A stretch of 64,000 nucleotides of DNA, taken from NCBI RefSeq assembly GCF_000620785.1, contig NZ_JIAI01000009.1, positions 248,001 to 312,000 on the forward strand. The letters run 5' to 3'. A model generated the notes under the pieces. It was not told the DNA's origin. It saw only the letters and a list, made by a program, of their open reading frames with translations, and made no database searches. This DNA comes from Actinospineispora acaciae DSM 45401 (lineage in GTDB: Bacteria > Actinomycetota > Actinomycetes > Mycobacteriales > Pseudonocardiaceae). Within the stretch, counting starts at the first letter, position 1; every line of letters begins with the position of its first letter. A program made the position numbers and the translations under genes. Positions 25,869 through 35,046 of this stretch are shown here, piece by piece.

Positions 25869-26429
25869 GTGACGAGCACGCGCGCCGCCCGTTTCCTCGC
25901 TCACCTCGACCGCCTGTCCGGCGGCGTCGAGCCCACCTTCCACCCGATCGAGCCGAGCACGCCCGGCGGGGAGAAGACCTGGGTCATCGCCTACCGGAAC
26001 CTGGCGGACGGACTGCTCACCGGCATCACCTACGGCCTGTCCAGCACCGACCACCCCGACTGGCGGTTCGGCCGGCCCGAGCTGATCATCAACGTCGCGT
26101 CCACGGACATCTCCTGGGCGTTAGCGATCGGTCACCTGGTCGACCGGCTGCGCGGGGACTGCCCGTTCAGCTACGGCAACACGATCGACTTCGGCGTCCC
26201 CATCGCCCCGGACTCCACGATGTCGGCCTTCATGATCTTCGCCCCGTCGACGCTGGACCCGGAGGACAGCGGCATCGACGTCGGCGACGAGAAGCCGATC
26301 AACCTCAGCGAGTGCTACCCGATCCACGACTCCGAGCTCCGCTACATCGCCGAACACGGTCTCGAGGCCTTCTGGAAGCTCGACTGGGAGCTCTACGACG
26401 TCACCCGCCCACCGGCGGACGGAGCGTGA
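25869..26429 (+). CDS. Suppressor-of-fused (SUFU) domain protein
   Basis: This 186-residue protein resembles the bacterial SUFU/DUF suppressor-of-fused domain. It has RPELIINVASTDISWALAIG near residue 76, PFSYGNTIDFGVPIA near 99, and INLSECYPIHDSELRYI near 138. The start is a GTG at 25869. Bacterial SUFU-domain proteins are frequent in immunity or toxin-associated loci but also occur singly; here no toxin is adjacent. It is divergent from mutA and lies 105 bp before the membrane/ParB-like gene. Confidence 0.78.
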   Translation: MTSTRAARFLAHLDRLSGGVEPTFHPIEPSTPGGEKTWVIAYRNLADGLLTGITYGLSSTDHPDWRFGRPELIINVASTDISWALAIGHLVDRLRGDCPFSYGNTIDFGVPIAPDSTMSAFMIFAPSTLDPEDSGIDVGDEKPINLSECYPIHDSELRYIAEHGLEAFWKLDWELYDVTRPPADGA

Positions 26430-26534
26430 CCACCCCTGATCACCGCGCGCCGACATGTCCTCAGCACGGACTCCCGAACGAGACCTCCGTGACGCGGCGC
26501 TGGGTTAGGCTCGCATTCGCGGCACAACAAGACC

Positions 26535-27704
26535 ATGTGGGCGGGCCTGATGGGCGCACGGGGCAAGGCGCTAAAGGCGGTCGTAGGGTACTGGCCGCTG
26601 TTGGCGATTCCACCGATCGCGGCGGTCCTGCACCTCATCCTCGTGCTCATCGGCACTCCGTGGACGGCCAGCGAGTGGGCGAGCAACATCGTCTTTGCCT
26701 ACGTCGTCACGGTGGCCACCGTGCTGCTGTCGCGTCGACAGGCACAGTTGCAGGAGTCCGTGGCCAGCTCGGAACTCGTGGAGAAGATCGCCGCCGTAAC
26801 CGGAGCCTTGGATGCCCTCCGGGCGCACTGCGAGGCGAGTGTCGGGCAACAAATACTCATTGACGCGCGTGCCGGGCTTCATCTCCTCCGATACGCCGAC
26901 CCGGTTTCACGGCGAGAGTATCTCGAAACGCTCAGGCTTGCCGCGCGGCGCTTGTTCGATCTCGTGACCGGGTCGGTGCGACCGTATACCTACTGGAGCC
27001 GCGACGAATGGGTCGCGCTTGCGCGGGCGACAGAGAAGCTGGCGGGGGAGCTCGACGCTCAGGTGCGCGACCGCGCCGATCGCGAGTCGACGGAGTTCCT
27101 GGAGCTGCGGCTGTTCCTGCGGGACCTGCGGCGGGCCAGCGGGCCGGGCGACGCGGTCCCGTTCGAGCCGTTCGAGAGGAGCTTCCGCCGGGGCGAGATC
27201 GGCCAGCGGATCCGAGCACACCTGAACTGGGAGCTGCTGCGCAAGCACGTCGAATCGGGCACCGGGCGGATCACCGTGCATCGCGAGTGGTCCATAGCCT
27301 GGCTCGAAGAACACGAGGTCTTCTCCGTCTGGTACACGACGCCCGAGAAGGTTCTGGCCGCGTACGATTCCGCCGGCGCTCGCCCGATACGGTTCTCCGA
27401 GATCGACGATTACTACGACGGCCTGCCGGAGCATTCACGTGCCACGATCGACTCGATGGCGGACGCGCTGCAACTGCGTCCACACGCCACACTTCCACAG
27501 GTCGAGATCGTGACCCTCCAGTTGTCGAGAAAGCAGCTGCTCGTCATCGACGGAAACCACCGGATGTCTGCCATCCGCCGAAACCGGCCACATCGGAGCG
27601 GCCCTGTCCCGGCGACCATCGTGGAGTACCGAATCGATGCGCCGCTGGATCCGGATCTGTTGCCGGACCTGCGTCATCACCAACAGGTCGAAACGCCGGC
27701 CTAA
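26535..27704 (+). CDS. Membrane-anchored protein with C-terminal ParB-like motif
   Basis: I do not recognise a named family for this 389-residue protein. Two hydrophobic segments near residues 18-42 and 50-68 should form an N-terminal hairpin in the membrane. A helical middle follows (LEVARATEKLAGEL-like charged helices around 150-200). Near residue 340 is LLVIDGNHRMSAIRR, which matches the core of ParB/sulfiredoxin-fold domains (DGNHR, where Arg binds phosphate). Such a motif on a membrane anchor is unusual. Codon use is less GC-rich than the neighbours. Its TAA stop overlaps the treZ TAG stop within CTAA at 27701-27704. Function unknown. Confidence 0.6.
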   Translation: MWAGLMGARGKALKAVVGYWPLLAIPPIAAVLHLILVLIGTPWTASEWASNIVFAYVVTVATVLLSRRQAQLQESVASSELVEKIAAVTGALDALRAHCEASVGQQILIDARAGLHLLRYADPVSRREYLETLRLAARRLFDLVTGSVRPYTYWSRDEWVALARATEKLAGELDAQVRDRADRESTEFLELRLFLRDLRRASGPGDAVPFEPFERSFRRGEIGQRIRAHLNWELLRKHVESGTGRITVHREWSIAWLEEHEVFSVWYTTPEKVLAAYDSAGARPIRFSEIDDYYDGLPEHSRATIDSMADALQLRPHATLPQVEIVTLQLSRKQLLVIDGNHRMSAIRRNRPHRSGPVPATIVEYRIDAPLDPDLLPDLRHHQQVETPA

Positions 27705-29446
27705 AGCTTGGTCACCAGCTCGACCACCGCGAACGCCTCCGGTGGGAGCCGCAGCGAGGCGTCGGTCGCCTTGGCCTCCGCGTTGGTGAGCAGCACCTCC
27801 CCGACCGGCGCGTCCAACCCGACATCGGCGGCGCTCGCGCCCAGGTTGACCACCACCCGCAGCGCTCCCCGGACCAGCACCACCGTCCGCGCGGCCTCGT
27901 CGACCTGGACGCCGAGCCGGTCCAGCCACGGGTCGGACAGCTCCGGCCGGGCCCGGCGCAGCGCGATCAGCTCGCGGTAGGTGCGCAGCAGCGTGGCGTG
28001 CGGCTCGGCGGCCGGCTCGGACCAGTCGAGCGTGGAGCCGGTGAAGGTGCCCTCGGCGTTCGGGTCCGGGACGGTCACGCCCGCGTCCCAGCCGTGCTCG
28101 GCGAACTCCTCGAACCGGCCCCGGCGGACGTTCTCGCGCAGCTCGGCGTCCGGGAAGTGGGAGAAGAACTGCCACGGGGTCCGCGCGCCCCACTCCTCGC
28201 CCATGAACAGCATCGGGGTGTACGGCGAGCACAGCACCAGCGCCGCGCCGCAGGCCAGCAGCCCGGGGGACAGGCTCGCGGAGATCCGGTCGCCGGCGGC
28301 ACGGTTGCCGACCTGGTCGTGGTTCTGCAGGTAGGCCAGGAAGCGGTGGCCGGGGATGAGCCGGGTGTCCACGGGTCGACCGTGCCGGCGGCCGCGGAAG
28401 CTGGACGGCGTGTCGGCGTGGAAGAACGCCCGGCGCAGGGTTTGCGCAAGCCCGGGCAGCGTGCCGAAGTCGGCGTAGTAGCCCTGGCGCTCGCCGGTCA
28501 GGGCGGCGTGCAGCTGGTGGTGCACGTCGTCGTTCCACTGCGCGGCCAGCCCGTAGCCGCCGCCCTCGCGGGCGGTGACCAGCCGGGGGTCGTTCAGGTC
28601 CGACTCCGCGATCAGGCTCAGCGGCCGGCGGACGTGCGCGGCCAGCCCGTCCACCTCGACAGCGAGCTCCTCCAGCAGGTGCACGGCCCTGGTGTCGAGC
28701 AGCGCGTGCACCGCGTCCAGCCGCAGCCCGTCGAGGTGGAAGTCGCGCAGCCACATCAGCGCGTTCTCGATCACGTACCGGCGCACCTGGTCCGAGCCCG
28801 GGCCGTCCAGGTTCAGTGACGGGCCCCAGATGTTGCTGCCCCGGAAGTACGGGCCGAAGCGGTCCAGGTACGCCCCGGACGGGCCGAGGTGGTTGTACAC
28901 CACGTCCAGCACCACGCCCAGGCCCCGGGCGTGGCAGGCGTCCACGAACCGCTGGAACGCCTCGGGCCCGCCGTAGTTCTCCGTCACCGCGTACCAGAGC
29001 ACGCCGTCGTAGCCCCAGTTGCGCGGCCCGTCCACCGCGTTCACCGGCAGCACCTCGACCAGGTCCACGCCCAGCTGAACCAGGTGGTCGAGCCGCTCGA
29101 TGGCCGCGTCGAAGGTGCCCGCCGAGGTGAAGGTGCCGATGTGCAGCTCGTAGAGCACGCTGCCGGGCAGCGCCCGGCCGGTCCAGGCGTGGTCGGTCCA
29201 GGCGAACGTGTCCGGTCGGTACACGGCCGACGGGGCGTGCACGCCCTCGGGCTGGCGCGGCGAGCGCGGGTCGGGCAGCGGGGTCGGGTCGTCGTCGAGC
29301 AGGTAGGCGTAGCGGCTGCCCGGGCCGGCCGCCGGCACCTCCACCCGCCACCAGCCGTCCCCGGCGGGCGCCAGCTCGTGCCGCTCGCCGTCCACCTCAA
29401 CCCGCACCCGCGCCTTGCCGGGCGCCCACACACCGAACTCGGTCAC
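27701..29446 (-). CDS. treZ: Malto-oligosyltrehalose trehalohydrolase
   Basis: This 581-residue GH13 enzyme releases trehalose from maltooligosyltrehalose made by TreY. An N-terminal starch-binding-like beta domain (EFGVWAPGKARVRVEVDG) precedes the barrel, with the nucleophile in DGLRLDAVHALLD near residue 237, the acid in LIAESDLND and the third Asp in YLQNHDQVGNRAAGD. The GTG at 29446 is preferred to upstream starts because it matches the family N-terminus and leaves room for the divergent promoter with the drug exporter. treZ is 20 kb from glgX-treY, although the three genes are often adjacent. Confidence 0.92.
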   Translation of the reverse strand: MTEFGVWAPGKARVRVEVDGERHELAPAGDGWWRVEVPAAGPGSRYAYLLDDDPTPLPDPRSPRQPEGVHAPSAVYRPDTFAWTDHAWTGRALPGSVLYELHIGTFTSAGTFDAAIERLDHLVQLGVDLVEVLPVNAVDGPRNWGYDGVLWYAVTENYGGPEAFQRFVDACHARGLGVVLDVVYNHLGPSGAYLDRFGPYFRGSNIWGPSLNLDGPGSDQVRRYVIENALMWLRDFHLDGLRLDAVHALLDTRAVHLLEELAVEVDGLAAHVRRPLSLIAESDLNDPRLVTAREGGGYGLAAQWNDDVHHQLHAALTGERQGYYADFGTLPGLAQTLRRAFFHADTPSSFRGRRHGRPVDTRLIPGHRFLAYLQNHDQVGNRAAGDRISASLSPGLLACGAALVLCSPYTPMLFMGEEWGARTPWQFFSHFPDAELRENVRRGRFEEFAEHGWDAGVTVPDPNAEGTFTGSTLDWSEPAAEPHATLLRTYRELIALRRARPELSDPWLDRLGVQVDEAARTVVLVRGALRVVVNLGASAADVGLDAPVGEVLLTNAEAKATDASLRLPPEAFAVVELVTKL

Positions 29447-29503
29447 GTGGCGCGATCCTACGGGCACACGATCGGGGACATGGCCGGCGAACATCACGTC
29501 ACT

Positions 29504-29516
29504 GACTACTGTAATC
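29504..29516. promoter_or_regulatory. Imperfect palindrome and -10 for a possibly leaderless transcript
   Basis: GACTACTGTAATC is a 13-bp palindrome matching at 10 positions. Within it TGTAAT (29510-29515) lies 5 bp before the ATG of the exporter at 29521, which has no Shine-Dalgarno sequence. This is consistent with a leaderless mRNA under repressor control. Confidence 0.35.
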
Positions 29517-29520
29517 AAAT

Positions 29521-31107
29521 ATGTCAGAGGCGACAGCTCGGTCGGGCCGTTCCTCGGGCTGGGTGCTGCCGCTGGTCGTGCTGATCGTCGGCATGTTCAT
29601 GTCCGTACTGGACACCAGCATCGTGAACGTCGCGATCCCTCGGATGCAGACCTCGCTGAGCGCGAGCACCGAGGACATCAGGTGGGTGGTCACCGGCTAC
29701 ACGCTGGCGCTGGGCGTGATCGTGCCGCTGAGCAGCTGGCTGGGCGACCGGTTCGGGGCCACCCGGGTTTACCTGGGCTCGCTGCTGGGGTTCACCGTCG
29801 CGTCCGCGCTGTGCGGCATGGCCTGGGACCTGTCCAGCATGATCACCTTCCGGGTCATCCAGGCCATCCCCGGCGGGGTGCTGCCGGTGATCACCATGAC
29901 GATGCTCTACCGGATCGTGCCGATGGAGAGCATCGGCGCCGCGATGGGCCTCTACGGCTTCGGCGTGGTGTTCGCGCCGGCGGTGGGGCCGACCCTGGGC
30001 GGGTACCTGGTCGAGTACGTGGACTGGCGGCTGATCTTCTACATCAACGTGCCGATCGGGATCCTGGGCGCGGTGGCCGCGCTCGCGGTGTTCCCCCGGA
30101 TCCAGCCGACGAGCTGGCCCAGGTTCGACCTGTGGGGCTTCGTCACCAGTGCCTACGGCCTGTTCGCGCTGTTGCTGGCCACGGACAAGGGGGAGGACTG
30201 GGGCTGGACCAGCTACCGGGTGCTGATCCTGCTCGTCTCCAGCGCGCTCAGCCTGGCCCTGTTCGTGGTCATCGAGCTGGAGGTGGACGCACCGCTGCTG
30301 GACGTGCGGGTGTTCAAGGTCTGGCCGTACACGAACTCGCTGCTGCTGATCTCGGTGATCTCGATCGGGCTGTTCACCTCGCTGTACTACATCCCGCAGT
30401 TCCTGCAGGTGATCCAGGGCCTGCAGGCGCTCAACTCCGGCCTGGTGCTGATGCCCTCGGCGCTGGTGATGGTGGTGCTGATGCCCATCGCCGGGAAGCT
30501 CTACGACCGGTTCGGGCCCCGGTGGCCGGCCGTGATCGGGCTGTCGCTGACCGCGTACGGCTCGTTCCTGCTCGCCCAGATCACCCCGGACGTGCCGCGC
30601 GCGCAGATCATCCTGTGGACCACCATCCGCAACATCGGCATCGGGCTGTCCATGATGCCGATCATGACGGCCGGCGTGGCGGCGCTGGCGGCCGCGCAGG
30701 TCAGCGTGGGCAGCGCGCTGAACAACGTGGTCCAGCGGGTGTCCGCCAGCCTCGGGCTCGCGGTGTTCGGCGGGCTGATCACCGCCCAGCAGGCCCAGTT
30801 CATGGCCGACCGAGGCTCGATGATGTCCTCCGGCCCGAACGCCCTGCCCGAGATCGCCGAGGCCGAGCAGCGGGGCCCGGAAGGCCTGCTCCCGTACTAC
30901 ATGCAACTACAGAAGGACGCCACGACGACCGCCTACGCCAACATGTTCATCATGGTGACCGGCCTGTGCGTGGTGGGCGTAGTCCTCGCCTTCCTGCTAC
31001 GCCACGGCAAGGCCACCCGCGCCGCCGCCCCACCCCCACCCGAGCCCAAACGCCCCACTCCCACCGTCCCCGCCCCACCCCCCGACCGCACCGAAGTGCA
31101 CGTCTGA
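29521..31107 (+). CDS. DHA2-type MFS multidrug exporter, EmrB/QacA family (copy 1)
   Basis: A 528-residue, 14-TM exporter. It contains GMFMSVLDTSIVNVAIPRMQ at residues 23-42 (DHA2 motif D1), WVVTGYTLALGVIVPLSSWL near 59, and ALNNVVQRVSASLGLAVFGG near 399, and ends in a proline-rich cytoplasmic tail. These pumps expel lipophilic drugs using the proton gradient. The ATG at 29521 has no Shine-Dalgarno sequence. It is nearly identical in plan to the exporter at 31935, with the TetR gene between them pointing toward it. A strong hairpin separates its end from the TetR 3' end. Confidence 0.92.
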   Translation: MSEATARSGRSSGWVLPLVVLIVGMFMSVLDTSIVNVAIPRMQTSLSASTEDIRWVVTGYTLALGVIVPLSSWLGDRFGATRVYLGSLLGFTVASALCGMAWDLSSMITFRVIQAIPGGVLPVITMTMLYRIVPMESIGAAMGLYGFGVVFAPAVGPTLGGYLVEYVDWRLIFYINVPIGILGAVAALAVFPRIQPTSWPRFDLWGFVTSAYGLFALLLATDKGEDWGWTSYRVLILLVSSALSLALFVVIELEVDAPLLDVRVFKVWPYTNSLLLISVISIGLFTSLYYIPQFLQVIQGLQALNSGLVLMPSALVMVVLMPIAGKLYDRFGPRWPAVIGLSLTAYGSFLLAQITPDVPRAQIILWTTIRNIGIGLSMMPIMTAGVAALAAAQVSVGSALNNVVQRVSASLGLAVFGGLITAQQAQFMADRGSMMSSGPNALPEIAEAEQRGPEGLLPYYMQLQKDATTTAYANMFIMVTGLCVVGVVLAFLLRHGKATRAAAPPPPEPKRPTPTVPAPPPDRTEVHV

Positions 31108-31127
31108 CCGCCCCGCACAACCACTCC

Positions 31128-31165
31128 GTACCCGGCACACCTGCTTCAGCGCGTGTGCCGGGTAC
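31128..31165. terminator. Bidirectional terminator-like hairpin (dispersed element, copy 1)
   Basis: GTACCCGGCACAC and GTGTGCCGGGTAC form a perfect 13-bp inverted repeat around a 12-nt loop. It lies between convergent exporter and TetR genes. A related element with the same loop length and downstream GAAC-GGGTGT sequence occurs at 48369-48406. Confidence 0.65.
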
Positions 31166-31181
31166 GAACTGGGTGTACGGG

Positions 31182-31757
31182 CTAGTCCATGGCGGCGCGC
31201 GCGAGCTGGGACATGGAGTGGCCGGCGACCAGGAGGGGGTCGGGGGCGCGGGCGGCGCGGGCGAGGATGAAGGCGCCTTCCAGGACCATGATCATGGTGT
31301 ATGCCAGGGAGCGGGCCGACTCCGCGTCGGGGACCCACCGGCCGAACCAGTCGGTCCCGGCCTGGACCCACTCGTCGAACACGCGGGCCGTCGCCAGGCG
31401 GAGGGGGTCGTTGGTGCTGGCGACCTCCAGCGCGACGGTGGCGATCGGGCAGGCGTCGGCGTAGTCGGTGGCGGCCAGGTTCTCCGCGGCGGTGGCGAAC
31501 GCGTGCTCGATGGACTCCAGCGGGTCCGGCACGGACTCCAGCAGTGCGAGTACCAGCCGCCCGTACTCCCGACCGGCCGTCCGGATCGTCTCCTCGGCCA
31601 GTTGCTGCTTGCCGCCGGGGAAGAAGTGGTAGATCGACCCGAACGGCGCCGAGGACTCGGCGGCGATCCGCTTCAGGCCGGTGCTCGCGTAGCCGTTGCG
31701 GCGGAACAGCGTCGCGGCGGTGTCCTGGATCCTGGTCCGAGTGTCCGGCAGTGTCAC
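31182..31757 (-). CDS. TetR-family repressor (LmrA/YxaF-like)
   Basis: A 191-residue TetR regulator with an N-terminal HTH in residues 5-50 (TGLKRIAAESSAPFGSIYHF followed by FPGGKQQLA). Its C-terminal region resembles the LmrA/YxaF subgroup (DACPIATVALEVAS near residue 100). Members repress neighbouring efflux genes until a drug binds. It starts with GTG at 31757 and is divergent from exporter copy 2. Half-sites TAGAGAACG and TAGAACG lie in that intergenic region, so it probably represses itself and the exporter. Confidence 0.9.
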   Translation of the reverse strand: MTLPDTRTRIQDTAATLFRRNGYASTGLKRIAAESSAPFGSIYHFFPGGKQQLAEETIRTAGREYGRLVLALLESVPDPLESIEHAFATAAENLAATDYADACPIATVALEVASTNDPLRLATARVFDEWVQAGTDWFGRWVPDAESARSLAYTMIMVLEGAFILARAARAPDPLLVAGHSMSQLARAAMD

Positions 31758-31807
31758 GTCAATCGCCCCGCTCGTTCGCGCCCGCTAGCCCCGTCGCCAC
31801 CCTACAT

Positions 31808-31819
31808 TAGAACGATCTA
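31808..31819. promoter_or_regulatory. Putative TetR operator, proximal to the repressor gene
   Basis: TAGAACGATCTA is a 12-bp palindrome matching at 10 positions, 51 bp upstream of the TetR start. It shares TAGA-ACG with the arms of the larger inverted repeat at 31876-31918. Confidence 0.45.
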
Positions 31820-31875
31820 TCAAGTGGGTGGACGGCGCGCCCGACCAGCGGGGTCAAGGTGATTTCGGACATACT

Positions 31876-31918
31876 TAGAGAACGCTCAGCAATTAATTTG
31901 AGTACCTAACGTTCTCTA
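31876..31918. promoter_or_regulatory. Long inverted repeat, putative TetR operator of exporter copy 2
   Basis: TAGAGAACG (31876-31884) and CGTTCTCTA (31910-31918) are perfect 9-bp inverted arms with a 25-bp AT-rich spacer. The right arm ends about 16 bp before the exporter start, suiting repression by a pair of dimers. Confidence 0.5.
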
Positions 31919-31934
31919 TGTAACTGTGGAGACC

Positions 31935-33530
31935 ATGGCTCGTGAATCCGAGGGGGAGGCACGCTCCGGCGGCTGGGTGCTTCCGCTGATCGTGCTCATC
32001 ACCGGCATGTTCATGTCGGTGCTGGACACCAGCATCGTCAACGTCGCGATCCCGCGCATGCAGAGCGCGCTCGGCGCCAGCACCGAGGACATCACCTGGG
32101 TGGTCACCGGCTACACGCTGGCGCTCGGTGTGGTGGTGCCGCTGTCCGCGTGGCTGGGCAGCCGGATCGGCGTGACCCGGCTCTACCTGGCCTCGCTGCT
32201 CGGCTTCACGGTCGCCTCGGCGCTGTGCGGCATGGCGTGGGACCTGGACAGCATGGTCTTCTTCCGGATCCTGCAGGCCATCCCGGGCGGCATCCTGCCG
32301 GTGGTCAGCATGACCATGCTGTACCGCATCGTGCCGCCGCAGAAGATCGGCACCGCGATGGGCATGTACGGGCTCGGGGTGGTCTTCGCGCCCGGTGTCG
32401 GCCCGACGCTGGGCGGCTACCTGGTGGAGTACGTGGACTGGCGGCTGATCTTCTACATCAACGTGCCGGTCGGCATCATCGGCGCGATCGCCGCCGCCGT
32501 CGTGCTGCCCCGGGTGCGGCCCACCACCTGGCCCAAGTTCGACTTCTGGGGCTTCCTGTTCATCGCATACGGGCTGTTCGCGCTGCTGCTGGCCACCGAC
32601 AAGGGCCAGGACTGGGGCTGGACCAGCTACCCGATCCTGATCCTGATCGTGTCCAGCCTGTTCAGCCTGGCGCTGTTCGTGGTCATCGAGCTGGAGGTGG
32701 ATGCGCCGCTGCTGGACCTGCGGGTGTTCAAGGTCTGGCCGTACGTCAACTCGCTGCTGCTGATCGGCGTTCTCATGATCGGCATGTTCAGCACGCTGTA
32801 CTACGTCCCGCAGTTCCTGCAGATCACCCAGGGCATGGAGGCGCTGGACGCCGGCCTGGTGATGATGCCCTCCGCGCTGGTCATGACCGTGATGATGCCG
32901 ATCGCGGGCAAGCTCTACGACAAGATCGGACCGCGCTGGCCGGCGGTGATCGGGCTGATCATCACCGGCGTGGGTTCGTACCTGACCGCGCAGATCACCC
33001 CCGACCTGCCGCGCGCGGACCTCATCTGGTGGACGGTGATCCGCAACATCGGGGTCGGCCTGTGCATGATGCCGATCATGACCGGCGGCCTCTCCGCGCT
33101 GCCGCCCGTGCTGACCAGCGCCGGCAGCGCGATGAACAACGTGATGCAGCGGGTGTCCTCCAGCGTCGGGCTGGCCGTGTTCGGCGGGCTGATCACCGCC
33201 CAGCAGGCCCAGCTGCTCGGCGACTGGGGCTCGCAGATGGACCCGGCCCAGTCGGAGCGCCTCGGCAAGGCCGCCGAGCAGGGCTCGAAGGGCCTGCTGC
33301 CGATCTACCAGGAGCTGCAGAAGCACATCGTGACCACCACCTACGCCAACGTGTTCCTGGCGGTGACCGGGCTGTGCCTGCTCGGCCTGGTGCTGGCGTT
33401 CATGCTCCGCTCCGGCCCGGCCAGGCCCGCCGCCGGCCCGCCACCCGCCCCGGCCCGCCCGGCCCAGCCCGCCCGGGAAGCCAGCCGCACCACCGCACCC
33501 GAGCAGGAGCCCGTCCCAGCCCGCACCTAA
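31935..33530 (+). CDS. DHA2-type MFS multidrug exporter, EmrB/QacA family (copy 2)
   Basis: This 531-residue, 14-TM exporter is a close paralogue of the 29521 gene. It has GMFMSVLDTSIVNVAIPRMQ, WVVTGYTLALGVVVPLSAWL and ITAQQAQLLGDWGS in the same places, and a proline-rich tail. The ATG at 31935 matches the N-terminal length of copy 1; a GTG at 31926 would add three residues. It is divergent from the TetR gene, with operator-like repeats between. Its 3' end converges on the sugar kinase gene with a 13-bp gap. The two copies may have different drug ranges. Confidence 0.91.
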   Translation: MARESEGEARSGGWVLPLIVLITGMFMSVLDTSIVNVAIPRMQSALGASTEDITWVVTGYTLALGVVVPLSAWLGSRIGVTRLYLASLLGFTVASALCGMAWDLDSMVFFRILQAIPGGILPVVSMTMLYRIVPPQKIGTAMGMYGLGVVFAPGVGPTLGGYLVEYVDWRLIFYINVPVGIIGAIAAAVVLPRVRPTTWPKFDFWGFLFIAYGLFALLLATDKGQDWGWTSYPILILIVSSLFSLALFVVIELEVDAPLLDLRVFKVWPYVNSLLLIGVLMIGMFSTLYYVPQFLQITQGMEALDAGLVMMPSALVMTVMMPIAGKLYDKIGPRWPAVIGLIITGVGSYLTAQITPDLPRADLIWWTVIRNIGVGLCMMPIMTGGLSALPPVLTSAGSAMNNVMQRVSSSVGLAVFGGLITAQQAQLLGDWGSQMDPAQSERLGKAAEQGSKGLLPIYQELQKHIVTTTYANVFLAVTGLCLLGLVLAFMLRSGPARPAAGPPPAPARPAQPAREASRTTAPEQEPVPART

Positions 33531-33543
33531 CCGCGGTCAGCCC

Positions 33544-35046
33544 TCAGCGCTGGCGGGAGGCCAGGAAGTGGGCGATGTCGGCGGTGGCGGGGTAGAGGTT
33601 GCGGTAGTGGTGGTAGTAGTGGGCGTACTCGTCGGTGGCCGAGGGGGTTGGGCGGACGGTTGTCGACGGCGGGTTCCAGGCGGCGGCGTCGGGGCGTGAG
33701 CCCGTCGCGACGGCGGCCAGCAGGGCGTCGCCGAGGGCCGCGCCGATGGTCTCGGTGGGTACGAGCTGCTCCTGGCCGGTGACGTCGCTGACGATCTGGG
33801 TCCACAGCCCGCCCTGGGTGCCGCCGCCGACGGCCACCAGCCTGCGGGCGCCATCGGACGGCATGGTCTCCAGGTTGTGCCGCACGCCGTAGGCGATGCC
33901 CTCCAGGGTGGCGCGGTAGATCTCGCCGACGCCGTGGCGGGTGGTCAGCCCGGCGAGCACGCCGCGCGCGTCCGGGTCGAACAGGGGGGTGCGCTCGCCG
34001 GCGAAGTACGGCAGCAACAGCAGCCCGTTCCCGCCGACCGGGGCCTTCGCCGCCTCCGCGACCAGGTCCGCGAACTCACCACCGACCAGCCCGCGCAGCC
34101 AGTCCGTGATCAGCCCGGAGGTGGCCATCCCGGCGGCCATCGAGTAGCTGCCCGGCCACACGCCCCGGGTGGTCCACAGCGCGGGGTGTGGCGCCGGCTC
34201 GGCCAGCACCTGGATCAGGAACATCGTGCTGCCGTACATGACCATGGTGTCGCCGGGCTCGGTGACGCCCACGCTGGTCGCCTCGGCCCAGGCGTCCACC
34301 GTGCCCGCCGTGACCGGCAGCCCCGCCGGCAGCCCCGTCTCGGCGGCCGCCGTGCCCGTGACCGTCCCGACCACCTCGGTCGGCCAGGCCAGCCTCGGCA
34401 GCTCGATGCCGGGCGCCACTCGCGCCGCCCAGTCATACGCCCAGCCGGCCGCGCGCAGGTCGTACATCGGGTCGCACTGGCTGGCGGAGTGGTGGTCCAG
34501 CACGTACTCGCCGGTCAGTTTGTGCACGAGGTAGGAGCTGGCCATCAGGAACAGCCTGGTCTTCTCGTACACCTCCGGCTCGTGGCGGGCCAGCCAGCGC
34601 CACTTCGGCCCGACCGCCTGCGAGGACAGCGGCGTCCCGGCCCTGGCCAGGATGGCGTCCGCGCCCAGCTCCTCGGTCAGCTCGTCGATCTCCCGGGTGG
34701 CGCGGGTGTCCACGCCGTAGAGGATCGCCGGGCGCAGCGGCCGGCCGTCGGCGTCGGCGGGCAGCAGCACCGGCCCGATGCCGCTGACCGCCAGCCCGGC
34801 CAGCGAGCGCCCGTCGGCGGCGGCCACCAGCTCGCGGCTCAGCGCCAGGAAGTCCGCCCACCAGACGCTCTCCGCGTCGTGCTCCACCCAGCCGGGGTGG
34901 GGGTACGACGTCCGGTGGGGTGGGCGGGGCTCCTGGGGTAAACACGGCCGCGACGCCCTGGCCAGCACCTCACCGCTGGGCGAGACCAGTACGCCCTTGG
35001 AGCTGGCCGTGCCGATGTCGATGCCGACCAGCAGGCTGTCAGCCAC
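33544..35046 (-). CDS. FGGY-family carbohydrate kinase
   Basis: This 500-residue sugar kinase has LVGIDIGTASSKGVLVSPSG at residues 6-25 (first phosphate loop) and VTAGTVDAWAEATSVGVTEP near 245 with the catalytic Asp. A C-terminal VAVGGGTQGGLWTQIVSDVT near residue 402 completes the FGGY fold. It phosphorylates a ketose or polyol after import. It overlaps the isomerase gene by 8 bp, giving an isomerase-kinase operon next to a LacI regulator, with the likely transporter 8 kb away. The exact sugar (a xylulose-, ribulose- or fuculose-type ketose) cannot be decided. Confidence 0.9.
   Translation of the reverse strand: MADSLLVGIDIGTASSKGVLVSPSGEVLARASRPCLPQEPRPPHRTSYPHPGWVEHDAESVWWADFLALSRELVAAADGRSLAGLAVSGIGPVLLPADADGRPLRPAILYGVDTRATREIDELTEELGADAILARAGTPLSSQAVGPKWRWLARHEPEVYEKTRLFLMASSYLVHKLTGEYVLDHHSASQCDPMYDLRAAGWAYDWAARVAPGIELPRLAWPTEVVGTVTGTAAAETGLPAGLPVTAGTVDAWAEATSVGVTEPGDTMVMYGSTMFLIQVLAEPAPHPALWTTRGVWPGSYSMAAGMATSGLITDWLRGLVGGEFADLVAEAAKAPVGGNGLLLLPYFAGERTPLFDPDARGVLAGLTTRHGVGEIYRATLEGIAYGVRHNLETMPSDGARRLVAVGGGTQGGLWTQIVSDVTGQEQLVPTETIGAALGDALLAAVATGSRPDAAAWNPPSTTVRPTPSATDEYAHYYHHYRNLYPATADIAHFLASRQR

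Noticed and set aside
29447..29518. Upstream starts for treZ at 29494 and 29518
   Set aside because: They would extend into the promoter region of the divergent exporter and add residues not found in the family.
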